Assembly: GCF_000218685.1 (NCBI RefSeq)
Contig: NW_006763296.1
Span: forward strand, 362,715 to 426,714
Origin: Serpula lacrymans var. lacrymans S7.9
Lineage: Eukaryota > Basidiomycota > Agaricomycetes > Boletales > Serpulaceae
DNA: 64,000 bases
Reading direction: 5' to 3'
The notes under the pieces are model-generated. The model saw nothing but the letters and a program-made list of their open reading frames with translations, was not told the DNA's origin and ran no database searches. The position numbers and the translations under genes were made by a program. Below, piece by piece: positions 21,860 through 33,647 of the stretch; the first letter of the stretch is position 1, and each line of letters starts with the position of its first letter.

Positions 21860-22211
21860 TGTTGGAGGAAGAAGACACAAGAAGCTTGAGAGAACAAGCC
21901 TTGTACAAAGAGGAACAAGGCGCAGGCGCCAAACTAGGAAAGAGCTGTAGATCAGCTGGCCCGTGCGCTCTGATGGAGACAATTTCACCTTAAGGTTTAC
22001 TTCCGTTTTCCCTTTATAAATCTTTGTAGCAACCGTAGCACACCTCAGTCTTTCCCCCGAAAGCTGAGGTGAGCATATACCTATCTTGACAGACCTTTTA
22101 CTTACTTGTACACCTAGTTTCTCGTTGTAACTAGGTAGGATCCGAATATAGTCTCAGTCTTTCCCCCGAAAGCTGAGTTTCTCGTTGTAACTAGATATAT
22201 ATTAAAAAACA
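21860..22211 (+). repeat. 3' LTR of the copia element
   Basis: It begins TGTTGGAGGAAGAAG just after the polypurine tract; the end is placed at AAAAAACA (22211), where similarity to the flanking repeat begins. About 350 bp. A TATAAA lies near 22014. A hairpin-forming CTCAG...CTGAG block with a CTTTCCCCCGAAAG-like core occurs twice (22044-22068 and 22153-22177), each near a GTTTCTCGTTGTAACTAG copy. No 5' LTR is present in the window. The right end is approximate. Confidence 0.65.
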
Positions 22212-22662
22212 GTCACAACACTTCCCACTGCTACCACTGTTAACTGCTGTCATCGTCAGTTGTCACTTTTGAAAGTGATTGTTATCCCTTTCAATTAGAG
22301 TCCTTCTGAGCACTACAGTCTGTGCGTCAGGAGCCTGCTATCACTGGGAACTTTGTCACCTCATCACATTGTCATTCTCAAACCTACCTTGTACTACAAT
22401 TAGCAAGGTAGTGCTCGTCTATACTCACCACAAAGCCCCTATCTTGCTATATTCCAACTATCCCTCCTCCACAAAATCCACACCCATACATCACTGGGTT
22501 TTACTTTGAAGGATTGTTATACGTACCACTCCACGAACAACCAGACCACTCCACTGTTCTAGGAGGCAAAGCCCATAAACAAGTTCCGTGGAATCTGGGA
22601 GGATTGTGTGTTAGTTTGTTTTTGTGTGTAGTTTTTCTAACAACAGTTCTCATCATCGACAA
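22212..22662 (+). repeat. Direct repeat X2, right of the copia fragment
   Basis: Partner of 19167-19618, same orientation, ending CAGTTCTCATCATCGACAA like X1. It is followed by the inverted copy C rather than by copia sequence. Confidence 0.65.
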
Positions 22663-23204
22663 TGTCATGAAGATGGACCTGTTGCCCTATTTGGACTGGC
22701 CGCCGGGGCTTTGCTGATATCAGCAGCGGCGCGTGGTGGTCGACGGATCGGAAACGGAAACGGATAGAAAGTGGTGATGTCAGATATGGTGAGGGAGCGA
22801 AGAAGATGAGGAGGAGGAGGGTGGAGGTGACAAGGAGGTGAACCAGAATAGGGATCCAGAAGCGACCATTGGGTGAGAATAAAAAAGAGAGTAAGGGTCC
22901 CATGGTGGGACTGAGTAAAGAAAAAAGGGAGGGCAACAAAAGCGAGGGCGCAATGTGTAGCCAGTGGTGACGCAAAAATTTGCTGAAATACCAAAACGCA
23001 GAAAGTACTGAATGGAAAAGCAAAGGTGAACGCGACTGGATTGCCTAATAGAGGTGGTGCTGATCAGCCACAAGTTCGAAAAAGGCCACATTAATTACTA
23101 TTCCATGCAGCACTGTGCCTGTGTGTTGCAAAAAGCGAGTTTTTCGAATATTCACTCCATTACTGACACCCGTCCATGCTACCAACCAACTTTGGCACAT
23201 GACA
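22663..23204 (-). repeat. Inverted partial copy C of the LTR-like repeat
   Basis: The reverse complement reads TGTCATGTGCCAAAGTTGG at its start (23204) and continues like copies A and B for about 540 bp, stopping after CATCTTCATGAC. All three copies share the same sharp TGTCAT terminus, which defines one true end of the element. Confidence 0.65.
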
Positions 23205-24551
23205 GCAGCGCTCATCGTCTTTTGAGACAAAGATCCAGCGCTTGCCACACAGTGCCTAATTAAGTTTACTGTATTATCCAATTGAATCAGCTGATCAGAT
23301 GAGAAACCTATACCTCAATGTCCATATCTCACATGAGCCGCTTTGCTTTGCCTTCCAACCTCAGCAGTATGATGAAGCCTCGACCCGGACCTACCGAACG
23401 ACCCGCTCAGCCCAGCGGTGTGGGAATCAATAAGCCATGCCATGCCGAGCCGTGAGAAACACGCAAACACACCACTTCAACGACCGAAAACGTCCGACTT
23501 TCGCGATCCAGACTGTGCCGCCAACGATGTTGACGTCGAATCGCAGACGGCGGCGGTCCGCCACTCAGCGAGCTCGAGCGCCGAAGCCGGGCGTACAGCG
23601 TACGACGTCAGCAGACACGTTCAGGAACGCCATGCGACCACCGAGGCCCCAGCGCTCATCGCTCATCACCCGTCGCGTCTGAGCGCTCCTTCGCCCCACG
23701 GAAGGGGCCCCCCCCGGGGCGGGCCTGATCACAGGCTCTCGACAACCACTATCCCTTCTTCGGCCGCTCGGTTAGCGTCCATCGTTGCGGTGCGGTGCGG
23801 GGGAAAGTTTTTAAAGACCCACACAGCTCTGGATCAAACTCAGGTCTGATCGTTTCTCAGGACCTCGATGGCGCGATGGCACGCACGCTAATCGGATGTT
23901 CTTAACGATCAGATCTGAGAGCTGGTTTCTTTTTTGCCTTGCCTTTGCTGGATCTGACTCCGGGGGCGCTAAAACTGGATAAACGCTGTCGGTAATAATT
24001 ATGAAAGACGAGAGGTGAAGGAAAGAAAGAAAGAGTGTCGATCGCGCTTGTTTTTTTTTTTCTTGAATTTTTCATTATACGTTTGTCCGGTAAAGTAAAC
24101 TACAGTGAAGGCGTTTTAACAAATGTAATAGGATTTTGGGGGGTTCACAAAACGTGCTTGGGAGGACAAGTGGAGAGAGAAACATGATAATAAATACTCA
24201 CTTTGTAGAAAGGAAAAAAGGGGTTTTGTGACATGACAGAAGAGGAAACGAGAATAAAAAAAAGGGAAAGGAAAAAGAAAGAAAGAAAGGGGAAAAAACA
24301 AGAAACCTCGATGCTAGTAGTACAAAATTAAAAAATCATACAACTCCATCGCTTCTAGCCAATGATCGTCCAGAACCGAAACCGAAGGGAACTCGAGAAC
24401 TCGTTGAATGAGTGGGCGTTGCAGAAATCGCGAGAGAAAAATGGGTGGGTCGTGTTGGTAAACTCAGGAAAATGCTAATGACGTGTTTTTGTATCGAAGA
24501 AAGAAAATGGATCAAACAAGAAAAAGGCGGATAGGGCGGAAAGGCTCAGAT
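23205..24551. other. Intergenic region between repeat island and WC-2-like gene
   Basis: The left part is GC-rich and has an open frame at 23418-23849 without recognisable content. From about 24000 the sequence is A-rich on the + strand, with poly-T and poly-A runs, and probably contains the 3' UTR of the minus-strand gene. I see no supported gene or RNA. Confidence 0.4.
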
Positions 24552-27232
24552 TCAGTGATGAAGCAACACCTTCGACCTCTCGGATCTCGGCTCTGCAGAT
24601 ACGGGCGTCGGAGGCAGCTCCCGCCCTTTATCCTTCTCCCGCTCGTATGAAGCAAGCGGGATCGTCGACGTCAGCGGGGAATGCGAGATGGGAGAGGCAG
24701 ACGAAGGACCGTAAGAATGCAAATGGCCTAACCGCGAACCCGACATCTGTCCCCCTGCCCCACCCCCGCCATCGTGCGGCCCATGCTGTCGGTGCATCCC
24801 CGGATGCGACAACGCCGCAGCGGTCGAAGCAGAAGAATAGAACGGGCCCGAAGTGTGCATGAAATGCGGTCTGCTCTCGTTACGCGAGTTGGACTGTTGA
24901 TGTTGCTGCGAATGCGAATAGTGTACAAAATTGATCCCTCCGCCGCCGCCGCCCGCTGAGCTTCCGCCGGCTGGAGGCGAGGGGGAGGGCGTGAGGTCTT
25001 CGAGGCCGGCGCGGTTGGGGTGCGAGTAGATATCTGAGCCTGAGCCTGAGCCGGCTGAGGAGGTGGATATGAAGGACGTGTCGTCGTAGCCGCCTCGACG
25101 GTGTCCGGCGTAGGAGACGGGAGCTGGGGGGGAGGGAGGGGGGAGAGACTCTTGTTTGGATGAGGCCATTGAGAGTGCCTTGTCTTTGCGTCGTCGCTGG
25201 GTGGCTGTGTGTCCCTCCTTCTTTGCTCGAGACCGAGCATATCGCAGTCCACAGCTATACAGGAACGAAAATGATGTCAATCAAAAATTTTCAAGGGTTT
25301 CAAGTAAATTTTGAAATGGAGAGATACCAAGCCCGAGCCGGGTATCCAAATGGCAATGCAAAAGCAAGAAAAAGAAAAGGAGCCACGTACGCATTACATA
25401 GTTCCTTTTTTCCGCTTGGCCCTTTCCTCCACTCCGGACTTGATGTGGCCTTACAGCTAGAACATTTGAGAACACCGACGGGCCGGTTTCCTGTACTTCG
25501 CCCATAATGATCTCTTGTGGCACCGGGACTAACACGGCGCCTCGGAGGTGGGACGACGTCAGGTACAGATGACGACGACGCCGCAGCCTCCCCATTCCCA
25601 CTCCTCGCATACGAGCCATAATCAGGGCTAACAGGACGTTGGTAACTCTGTGGCAAGCCCGTAGTTTCCATGAACGGAGATGTATGCGGCCATTGGGCTT
25701 GTTGTTGCTGCTGTTGCTGCGATTGTGATTGCGATTGCGATAGTGATTGTGACTGGGCTTGTGATTGGGGCTGCGGTGCGTATGACGTCGTTGTTCGCAT
25801 CTGGCTGGATGAGGGCGGGAGAGGCGAGGCGGTGGGTGCGGGGCTATGTGATGGCCATGGGTCGTAGGGCATTTGGGAGGCGGCGGCGGCGTCCGTGACC
25901 TGATTCCATGGCTGAGGGGAATACGGAGAAGTGGAATGATGTGACTGCGGCAGGTAGGATCCGTACGATTGGGGCGAGGAGACGGGGGGGAGGGTGTAAG
26001 AATTTACGGGTGCATCATAGTAGTTGTAGCCCGGCTGGGGGGCGTAGGTTGAGGATGTAGTGTATATGGACTGGATACCCGCCGGGGGATTTGAGGGATT
26101 ACGGCCGTATGAATTAACTTTATGGCATGCGAAGATGACCGTACCTTTATGCGATCCATATTGAGGAGAAAAACGATCGAGTGGATGACGATGTGCTTAC
26201 CATGGGGGATGAAGACACTCTCGACTTCTCCTGCTACGGAAGGCATGGTGAGGGTTGCCTTGTATCTGCGGGTGCAGCTTGTAGTGGCGTCATTGTCAGC
26301 GGTGCCGCCGAGGCCGATCTGGATGCCACCGACGAGCTTTGCAAAGTCCTTTGAGGTGGGGCCCGAGGGGTAGGTATCGGTTGAATCGGGGGGCCAGCTG
26401 AACAAGAGAGACCTGTCTTGGTTGTTGATTAGGATCTGGAATACTCTAGTCATGGGACCCGGTTGAGGAAATATATGAAATAGACGTTGATAGAGTAGTT
26501 GAATTTGTTCTTGGCCCATGTAGGGGGTGCCACACCAGTTTGTCCACTTTGTCTTGTTGCGCTCGTCGTTGTCGCTTGGGGTGAGGTCTACGACTGCGTG
26601 AAGAAAGCAGAGGACGAGGCCGTCTGCGGCCCAGTTGATGACGATGTCTACGGCCATGTAGTGAGCGTCGACAGCGATTTTTTCAGCCTCTGAGAAAGGA
26701 GCGGCGGGGCCTTGATAGCCGAGGAGACGGCGGACACGAGAGAGACGGCAATAGCGGACTCTTTGGAGTTGAATGAGATAAGGGGAGGGGGGGGATTGAG
26801 AGAAAGATACCTTGTGATGCTGCCATGCATTGTCTTGCTTTCCAAGACGCCTCCTAAATCTGATTCTGCGGAAGCCTGTTCTTCTGGATGTACGAACTGG
26901 ATTAGGGACTTTCCGATCAGGTGATTTGCCTGTTCGCCGAGATGGCTTGCGAGGACAGGATCGAGGTAGATGAAGTGGAGGTTTGAGGAGAGAAGAGACC
27001 AGTCTGGAGGGGGTGAGCATAAGAAAGAGAAAAGGAAAGGAGACTGACAGCAGCGGGTGTGGCCAACCTTTGGGAGGAGGGGGAGCTGGGGGAGGAAGGA
27101 GGAGGAGAGGGAGACTGAGGGCATTGTGGTGTTGTGGTAGACGTGGAAGGAGGAAAGGGGCATGTGGTTTGAGAGAGAGGAGGGTTGTGCTTGCTGTGTG
27201 TCGCCTCGTTGCGACGGCACGAGGAAGCTCAT
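24552..27232 (-). CDS. PAS and GATA zinc-finger transcription factor (white collar-2-like)
   Basis: Five exons on the minus strand: 27049-27232, 26811-27003, 26201-26760, 25391-26144, 24552-25254, giving 797 residues. A PAS-like domain occupies about residues 70-250 (FIYLDPVLASHLGEQA, GKSLIQFVHPEEQ, AVDIVINWAADGLVLCFLHAVVDL). A long Gln/Ser/Pro-rich stretch follows. A single GATA-type zinc finger lies near residues 542-568: CSSCKATSSPEWRKGPSG, then CNACGLRYARS. The loop is CX2CX18CX2C, the spacing of white-collar proteins rather than the 17-residue loop of classical GATA factors. WC-2 pairs with the photoreceptor WC-1 to drive light-regulated transcription; that role is inferred. The tail is Gly/Ser/Pro/His-rich. 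The first intron (27004-27048) is 45 bases and in frame, so it might be retained. Confidence 0.82.
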
Positions 27233-27545
27233 GGCTGGAAGATGGCACGGAGTCCGGACGAGTGGTCAATAATAGTATACAGTACTCTAAACCCGTGACA
27301 GCGAAAAGGAAAGAGATCGATGACACTCTCTCCCGCCGGTAGCGCTGGGCTAATCATTTACCGAACACTACATCTGTAGCGATGGCCACAGCACTCTCTC
27401 GCTTACACACAGCTGGTCCGTGCGTCACCCCCCCACCCGATCACTCCAGATCCGCTCCCAGATTCACACATTTAAGCTACGGGATCGTCACCGTTCTCTC
27501 TCTCCTCCCCTCACCACCCCTTCCTTATCTGGCCAGTCGCTGTCC

Positions 27546-28447
27546 ATGAACATCTGGGTCGCTGCAGGCGACGGTGACCTCACCGCTGTCTCCGTGCGTC
27601 ATCGCCTTCCTTCTCTCCCACGCACTCACCCTCCCACAGCACCTCGTCCTCCACCAAGGCAAGTGCCCCATCGATCCACCCTCCCTGGTCTCACTCCCCC
27701 CCAGCCATATCCCCGAACGCACCCGACCCCTTCACCTACACTCCCATGTGTGTCTCACTCTCCTTGCCCCTTGATCCCTTTCCTTCTCTCCCTTTAGGCA
27801 TGCCGCTGCCTCATACGGACACCTCCACGTCCTCGACTTTCTCCTCTCTCACGGTCCGTCCTCCCTCTCGCCCTCCCACACCCATTGACTGTCCACAGGT
27901 GGCGATGTCAACGTCACTGACGACGACGGCGACACGCCCCTCTACACCGTCGAGAACGTAGAGACTGCCCGATGGCTCGTCCAACACGGCGCCATCGTCG
28001 ATCGCACAAATACCGAGGGCCTCTCCGTCCGTCCCTTTTCCAATTTCATTATCACCACACTAATCAGATCACTTCGATCAGCCGATAGATCATCTCCACG
28101 ATGACTTTCCACAAGTAGCCGCCTACCTCCGTTCTCTATCACCGCACCCTCCCTCCCCCCCACATCCCACCCACCACCAGCTGCCCTCCCAGCACCACCA
28201 AAACATCGCCTCAGAAGTCCTCACCACCTCCCTCATGCAGTCTGTCCAGCATATCATCCAGCGCGCAGACGCTGAAGCACGCAATCCAGATGACGACCTG
28301 CGACAAGCCGTCAGCCGCACCGTCTTCGAGGGCGTCTTGGCTGGCTACGAAATGACCACTCCACAGCAAGACGCGCGCGATGACCCTGATCAAACAGATG
28401 GCCCCAATGCCGTGAATGGCGTCAAGAGGCCAAAAACAGATGGTTGA
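27546..28447 (+). CDS. Small ankyrin-repeat protein
   Basis: Six exons: 27546-27593, 27640-27658, 27705-27747, 27798-27853, 27899-28026, 28082-28447, giving 219 residues. The start MNIWVAAGDGDL is the characteristic N-terminus of a conserved fungal ankyrin family also found in yeasts. Ankyrin repeats follow ([28 protein letters not shown], here spread over three exons, and DDDGDTPLYTVENVETARWLVQHGA). The C-terminal half is polar with a helix-like LMQSVQHIIQRADAEARN. No enzymatic motif is seen; ankyrins mediate protein contacts. Intron 2 (27659-27704) starts GCAAGT, a GC-AG intron with otherwise perfect consensus, and exon 2 is 19 bases. All introns are 45-55 bases. Confidence 0.8.
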
Positions 28448-30461
28448 TCTTAGTCGATGGCCATCACCACCCAGTCCCAGGGCGTGTGCTTTCCTGCATT
28501 GTTTTGATCGCCCACTCGTCCAGATACTAAAAAGAGAGGCAAAAGTCTTACACAGGCGTCCGCTAAAGTCGGCTCGCAATCTTAGCGTCAACCTTCCTTA
28601 GCGTCCTCGCTTACTCCATCTTTTAAAATTCGATGACATTTTTCTCGTGATCACGATCAACATTTTTTTTATTTTTATAACTTCACTAGGCGAGCCTTAC
28701 TTTTTTTTTTGTTCTGATCACGATCGCGCGCAGTCGATCGAATCAACTGTCAAAAAGAACCCAGTGTGATCAAAAATATAACGATTCCGTTAGGTTTAAC
28801 TGACTAGCAACGAATAAGGAAAGGTGCCGGTGCATAGTCTCCCACTTGCTCTTTTGAGACATCCCGGCTCGCACACCGCTTCTTGGGCCTTCTGACGCTT
28901 TGCACGCTGCCTTTAGGGGCCTCTGGGGATTGTTCCAGTATGTTCCTCGGACGGCCGTAGGGCTAGGTGGAGAGCGAGGAACGAGTGAGGGGAGTCATAC
29001 CGAGGTGTGGGGCCAGGCTGGGCTACTGGCGCTCATATGCACATGACGCGTGATGGCAAGGGTCTAGGGATGCCTCCTACAACTCTCATTTTGGGTGGAG
29101 CTGCGCGAGTGCGAGTGCTCGCGTTGGTGGCAACATCGATGTCAACTAAAGTTCACATTTGCCCACGTCCATCGCGGCCACCACCACCCAAATCAGATTC
29201 AGACGATAACAGTGCACGGACGCTCTGAGTAGCACCATGGACAGTTATGGGATTCGGCATACTCGAATGCGTGACCGCACACACGGTGTTTACCGACCCC
29301 GGCCCACCACTGATGGCGATAATCACAACTTTAAGAACCCATACGACGACACCTGAAATCATCGTGTGTCGTGTTTCGTCCCAGTGCTTGGTTTTTTTAG
29401 ATTTGATTTCGGGAGGGAGGTGTCTGTTTTCTTGTTTGTGCGATGATGAATGATGCGAGGGCGGCCTCGCCGAGGCTGTGGACGAAACGTCAGAAAGCCC
29501 TCATGCACATCTGCACACATATGCCGATGTCAATGATGATTATAATTGAAGCGGAAGATAATCAATGCGGACGTAGTAGTCTTATTACCCGGATAGCAGC
29601 AGACGAATGGCAGATGACAGTTCAAAAATCCTTCCGTGCACTCAATCGTCCCAGACTGGAAATGGAGCCCCCCGAGTCTGTTGAGAGCGAGTGTATTAAC
29701 TGGACCTGCGTGTGTGTGTGCGGAAGCCGATATCAGATCCGAGGACTTGAGAAGGCGGGGGGTGGGGGGTGTGGATAAAGTTATAGTTAGTTATAGTTAC
29801 AGTTTCTGGCGTGGCGGCGTGGGGCCCGGGTCCGGCTTTGGTTAGAAGTCGATGCATGCACGGTGACCGACGGCGAACTGAACATTGAACATGAATTCTG
29901 GGCCTGGATTCTGTATCGGGCTGGATGGATTGAATGGGTTCCTATGTTTAAAGGTGGGGGCAGTGTGCCTTTTGGACCTGGACCTGAACCTGGAGATGGG
30001 GGGGGAGATGGGAGTGATGTGTGTTGATGGAGGAGGCATATAATGGACGTGAAATGTTGCGTTTTAGATGCGGCTGAGCGCTGATGAGACTCTGGACATG
30101 GGCCAAGTTGTGTTGGGCTCCTTTTCGCCTTGTTCTTGTCCGTGTCTTCTTCTTCTTTCAAATGGCTCGGATCTGTGCGTATGGAGTTGTTGGTCCGGCC
30201 GTGAAATGATGAAAGGTCATCAGAGGACGAGGACGATGCTGAGCCCAGGTGTTCCAAGACTGGGCAAAAAGAACAACTGCGATCTCCAGATGAAAACAAA
30301 GTTCAGGTTCCAACAGCTGTGGGAACGAGGGGACGAATACAGATGCTGACGAGACCCCAGCTGGTCCGCGGGACGCGTCCGAGAGTCCAGAAAATGAAGC
30401 GAGACCCAATCTGGCAGGGGGATCGATATCTATAGCGGGTTTCCCTACATCCGTTTCCTCC
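28448..30461. other. 2-kb region without a supported gene
   Basis: Between the ankyrin gene and PRMT5. It has T-runs at 28666-28674 and 28699-28710, Ser/Pro-rich or His-rich short open frames on both strands without domain content, and a GT-rich stretch near 29700. I considered tRNA and snRNA genes and found no A/B box or U6-like sequence. It probably holds UTRs and promoter sequence, possibly an upstream PRMT5 exon. Confidence 0.35.
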
Positions 30462-33400
30462 ATGTCTGGGTGGGACCGATTTGCAACTCTAGCAACGTCG
30501 TTCACGCACGACGAACTCTCCTATGCATCCGCCACCCACGCCCCCGCCGATTCCCCCAAAGACAAAGACAAGGAGACGCCCATCCTGAGAATCGCGGGCG
30601 AGGCGCGTTCGAGGGGGTATGAGCTCGTGTGTGTGCCGCTGACGACGGCGAGGTGGAAGGAGAGGTGGGCGGATATGTGTATTTTGGCTGGGGAGGGCGG
30701 AGGAGGGGAGGGGGAGAGGGAGAAGACGGTGGAGGCGGAGAGGAGGGCGGAGAGGTGGAGGATGAGCCCGAGCTTTTTGCGCGAGGAGGTGACGATGTCG
30801 AGGCTGGGTGAGTGGGGCTATCGAATATCGACCAGCTCATCGCGCTCGTCTCATGGACCGTTTTTCCTTTTCTTTGGCAGATGAAGCTGAGGGCACGATC
30901 GCGTTGATATCGGATTGGCTCCAGCTGGATGCCAGAGACGATTGGGTCCGCCATGACTCTGAAATCGTGAGTTCTCTCTAGATCGCGATCGGTCTTGCCG
31001 CCGCATATATGCATGTGCATGCGACCGTCACACCGTCGACGACGCCTCACGCATACGCGTTTCCCCCCTCCCCACTGACCATCTTCACGTTATCCAGGCC
31101 CTCCGCCAGGAACTCGCCTACGCATCCTACCTCAACATCCACACCGCCATCCTGCCCCCTCCCCGCCATCGCGCGCACGTCACCTCCTACGCTCGCGCCA
31201 TCAACGCGTGTCTGAAGAGCGTCCCGTACATGCAGCTCTCCATCCGGCTCCCGATCTACGATCCTTCCGTTTTTCAGCCCAAGGAGCCGAGGAGTCGGCC
31301 GTCGTCGGGTGTCTCGGTCAGGTCGACGTCGACGTCGTCGGTGTCGACGCCTCAGCTTGTGGTGTCTGATTTGCCGGTGCTGCCTAGGAAATCGAAAGCG
31401 AAGAAGGCACCGGAGGATGAGTTGAATGCGACGTGGGAGATGTGGGATATTGTGCGCAGTGTGTGTGATTACAATCCGAGGCTGACGCTCAGTAGGTCTT
31501 TCCCCCCCTTTCCTATTGCTTATCTTGTTGTTCAATTACATCGATGGCTAATAATGCACCATGCAGCACTTGACTTGACTCCGCCGTTGCCGACGACTTT
31601 GGGGGTCCTTAGCAAATGGACGGCGGAGCCTGTGCAGCACATCTTCCTACCTGCATCCACTTTCATCGCGAACACAAAAGGCTACCCCGTTCTGCCAAAA
31701 GGAACTCAGTCGTTTGTGCGCCAGAGTATGGCGGTGAGTGTTTTGTGCGAGAGTGACGTGGACATCTTGTTGATATCGATACCGACATCGTAGCACCGGC
31801 CTATCATCATCATGTCCGACGTAAGGTCTGGCACTCATAGCAAAGGAGGCGAATCGGCGTATTCTCAGTATATACGACATTTGGAAAAGTCAAGCCCGGT
31901 TGTACAAGCCGCTCTCAAAGCTGGTACGGTGGAAAATTTTGCTCAAGGGTACCAAGATTACCTCCAGGCTCCGTTACAGGTTAGTATTGCTGTCCGTTTT
32001 TTCTCGGCTATATCAAGTAGCTGATGTTATCCGTATATTCATAGCCACTGATGGATAATCTACAAAGTATCACATATCAGACGTTTGAACGCGACCCTGT
32101 GAAATACAGAAACTACGAAGAGGTTATTCCCGCTTCCTCTGGTTCTACGTGCAGCTGTCCTGACTTGATTTTCATTTCTGGTCTAGGCGATATATAATGC
32201 TCTGGTTGAATGGCCAGCGTCTGATCGAATGTATGTTGTGTCCTGGTTGGATATGATACAAAAATAACTGGAAGACTTCAGTGTGATATGTGTTGCCGGT
32301 GCAGGACGCGGGCCTCTCGTTGCGCGTAGCCTGCTCGCTATCCAACGATCGCGACGACCAGCCTTCGTCTACGCCGTAGAAAAGAACCCAAATGCATTCG
32401 TCACGTCTGTCTACCCTATTCGCTCTAACTCGACTCGTCTCACCTAATACGAATTCGTTATGATAGCCTCCAAAACCGTCAAGAAATGGAGTGGGGGTCG
32501 GGGGTGCAGCTGATTTATGGCGATATGCGCAGTATTGAGATACCGGAACAGGCGGATATACTCGTGAGTGAGCTGTTGGGGTCGTTTGGGGATAATGAGT
32601 TGAGCCCTGAGTGTCTTGATGGGGCGATGCGCTTTTTGAAAGGTATGTCTTGGGAGAAGTCTTGCTGTTATTGATATCTTCTCACTCGTTCACCATAGCG
32701 GACGGCATATCGATTCCTTGTTCTTACACGGCACATCTCGCGCCTCTCCAGTCGTCTAAACTGTTCAATGAAACGAGGATGAATAAAGATCCATCGAAAT
32801 CTGCGGAAACTCCATATGTTGTGATGTTTCAAAATGTCGATATTCTGAGCGCCGACGGTGGTGGTCTCGGTGGTCGGTGTGGACCTCAGACACAGGAATG
32901 TTGGGAGTTTGAGCATCCTAGGAAAGATGGTGTTGTGGATGACCGAGGTACGCATCGCTTAAAGTGTTAATGTCACGACTTCTAACGTGAATGGCTAGGC
33001 TTGCCTATTACGAATAGCCATAACACACGGTCTGCAAAGTTGACTTTCCACATACCGCACGCCGGTGTACTTCATGGCCTTGCAGGTTACTTTGAGGCTG
33101 TGTTGTATAAGGGTGTCGGCCTTAGCATACACCCGCAACACAAAGATCGCGTCTCAAAAGACATGTTAAGCTGGTTTCCGCTGTTCTTTCCCTTCAAGGT
33201 ACTTCTTCACTTCTTTTTTTATCGCAATACATACCTGCGGCACCCATGATACTGACGTTATCGTCGCTATGACAGGATCCTCTTTATCTCCCAAGTAATT
33301 CAGAATTGCAGGTATCAATATGGCGCTTGACGAACGAACGGCAAGTTTGGTATGAATGGTACGCGGAGTCTTTCCTCCCTGTGTTCAGTGCCCCTCTCCC

Positions 33401-33647
33401 AGGGGGGGAAGACCATAAAACGCCAACGAGCTCCCACGATCCTTTTTTTGCATCTACGACGACGCATGTCGCTGTGCCTAGTCCGTTGATAGATGCCGTC
33501 GATTCGTCTTTCTCGCCTGTCTCAGGGGGGGAGGAAGGGAGGAAGGAGGACGAGGGTGTTCGTGAGAAGGCTTGTGCGGGGGCTGTGAAGATTGGGCAGA
33601 CTTTGTTGCATAACCCTGGGGGACGGAGTAGTTGGATTGGGTTGTAG
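30462..33647 (+). CDS. PRMT5: Protein arginine N-methyltransferase 5
   Basis: Twelve exons: 30462-30807, 30881-30966, 31098-31491, 31567-31733, 31794-31979, 32045-32122, 32187-32230, 32282-32404, 32467-32642, 32699-32947, 32999-33198, 33276-33647, giving 806 residues. The N-terminal half is the TIM-barrel region ([24 protein letters not shown]). The Rossmann part has the SAM motif [15 protein letters not shown] near residue 436, YAVEKNPNA, and the double-E loop [19 protein letters not shown] near 508. The beta-barrel follows with [12 protein letters not shown] and [23 protein letters not shown]. The enzyme makes symmetric dimethylarginine on histones and Sm proteins (skb1 in fission yeast). 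The frame stays open upstream to about 30294 without an ATG, so an upstream exon may add N-terminal residues. Confidence 0.92.

Larger units (their letters stand above)
19619..22211 (+). mobile_element. 5'-truncated Ty1/copia retrotransposon with 3' LTR
   Basis: It keeps the end of the integrase region, reverse transcriptase, RNase H, a polypurine tract and one LTR. Gag, protease, integrase core and 5' LTR are missing. It lies between two similar direct repeats (X1 and X2). The order integrase-RT-RNase H is copia-type. Loss of the 5' half together with the flanking repeats suggests rearrangement after insertion. Confidence 0.85.

Noticed and set aside
23418..23849. A 143-codon GC-rich frame between the repeat island and the WC-2-like gene
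   Set aside because: Composition is driven by high GC, with overlapping frames equally open; no homologous motif is visible.
26004..27326. A 440-codon minus-strand frame across the WC-2-like gene
   Set aside because: It overlaps the PAS exons in another frame; parts match only because exon 3 shares its frame, and its N-terminal part is Leu/Pro-rich noise.
28666..28960. A possible small nuclear RNA or tRNA near T-runs
   Set aside because: No A/B boxes, no U6-like 5' end and no foldable acceptor stem were found.
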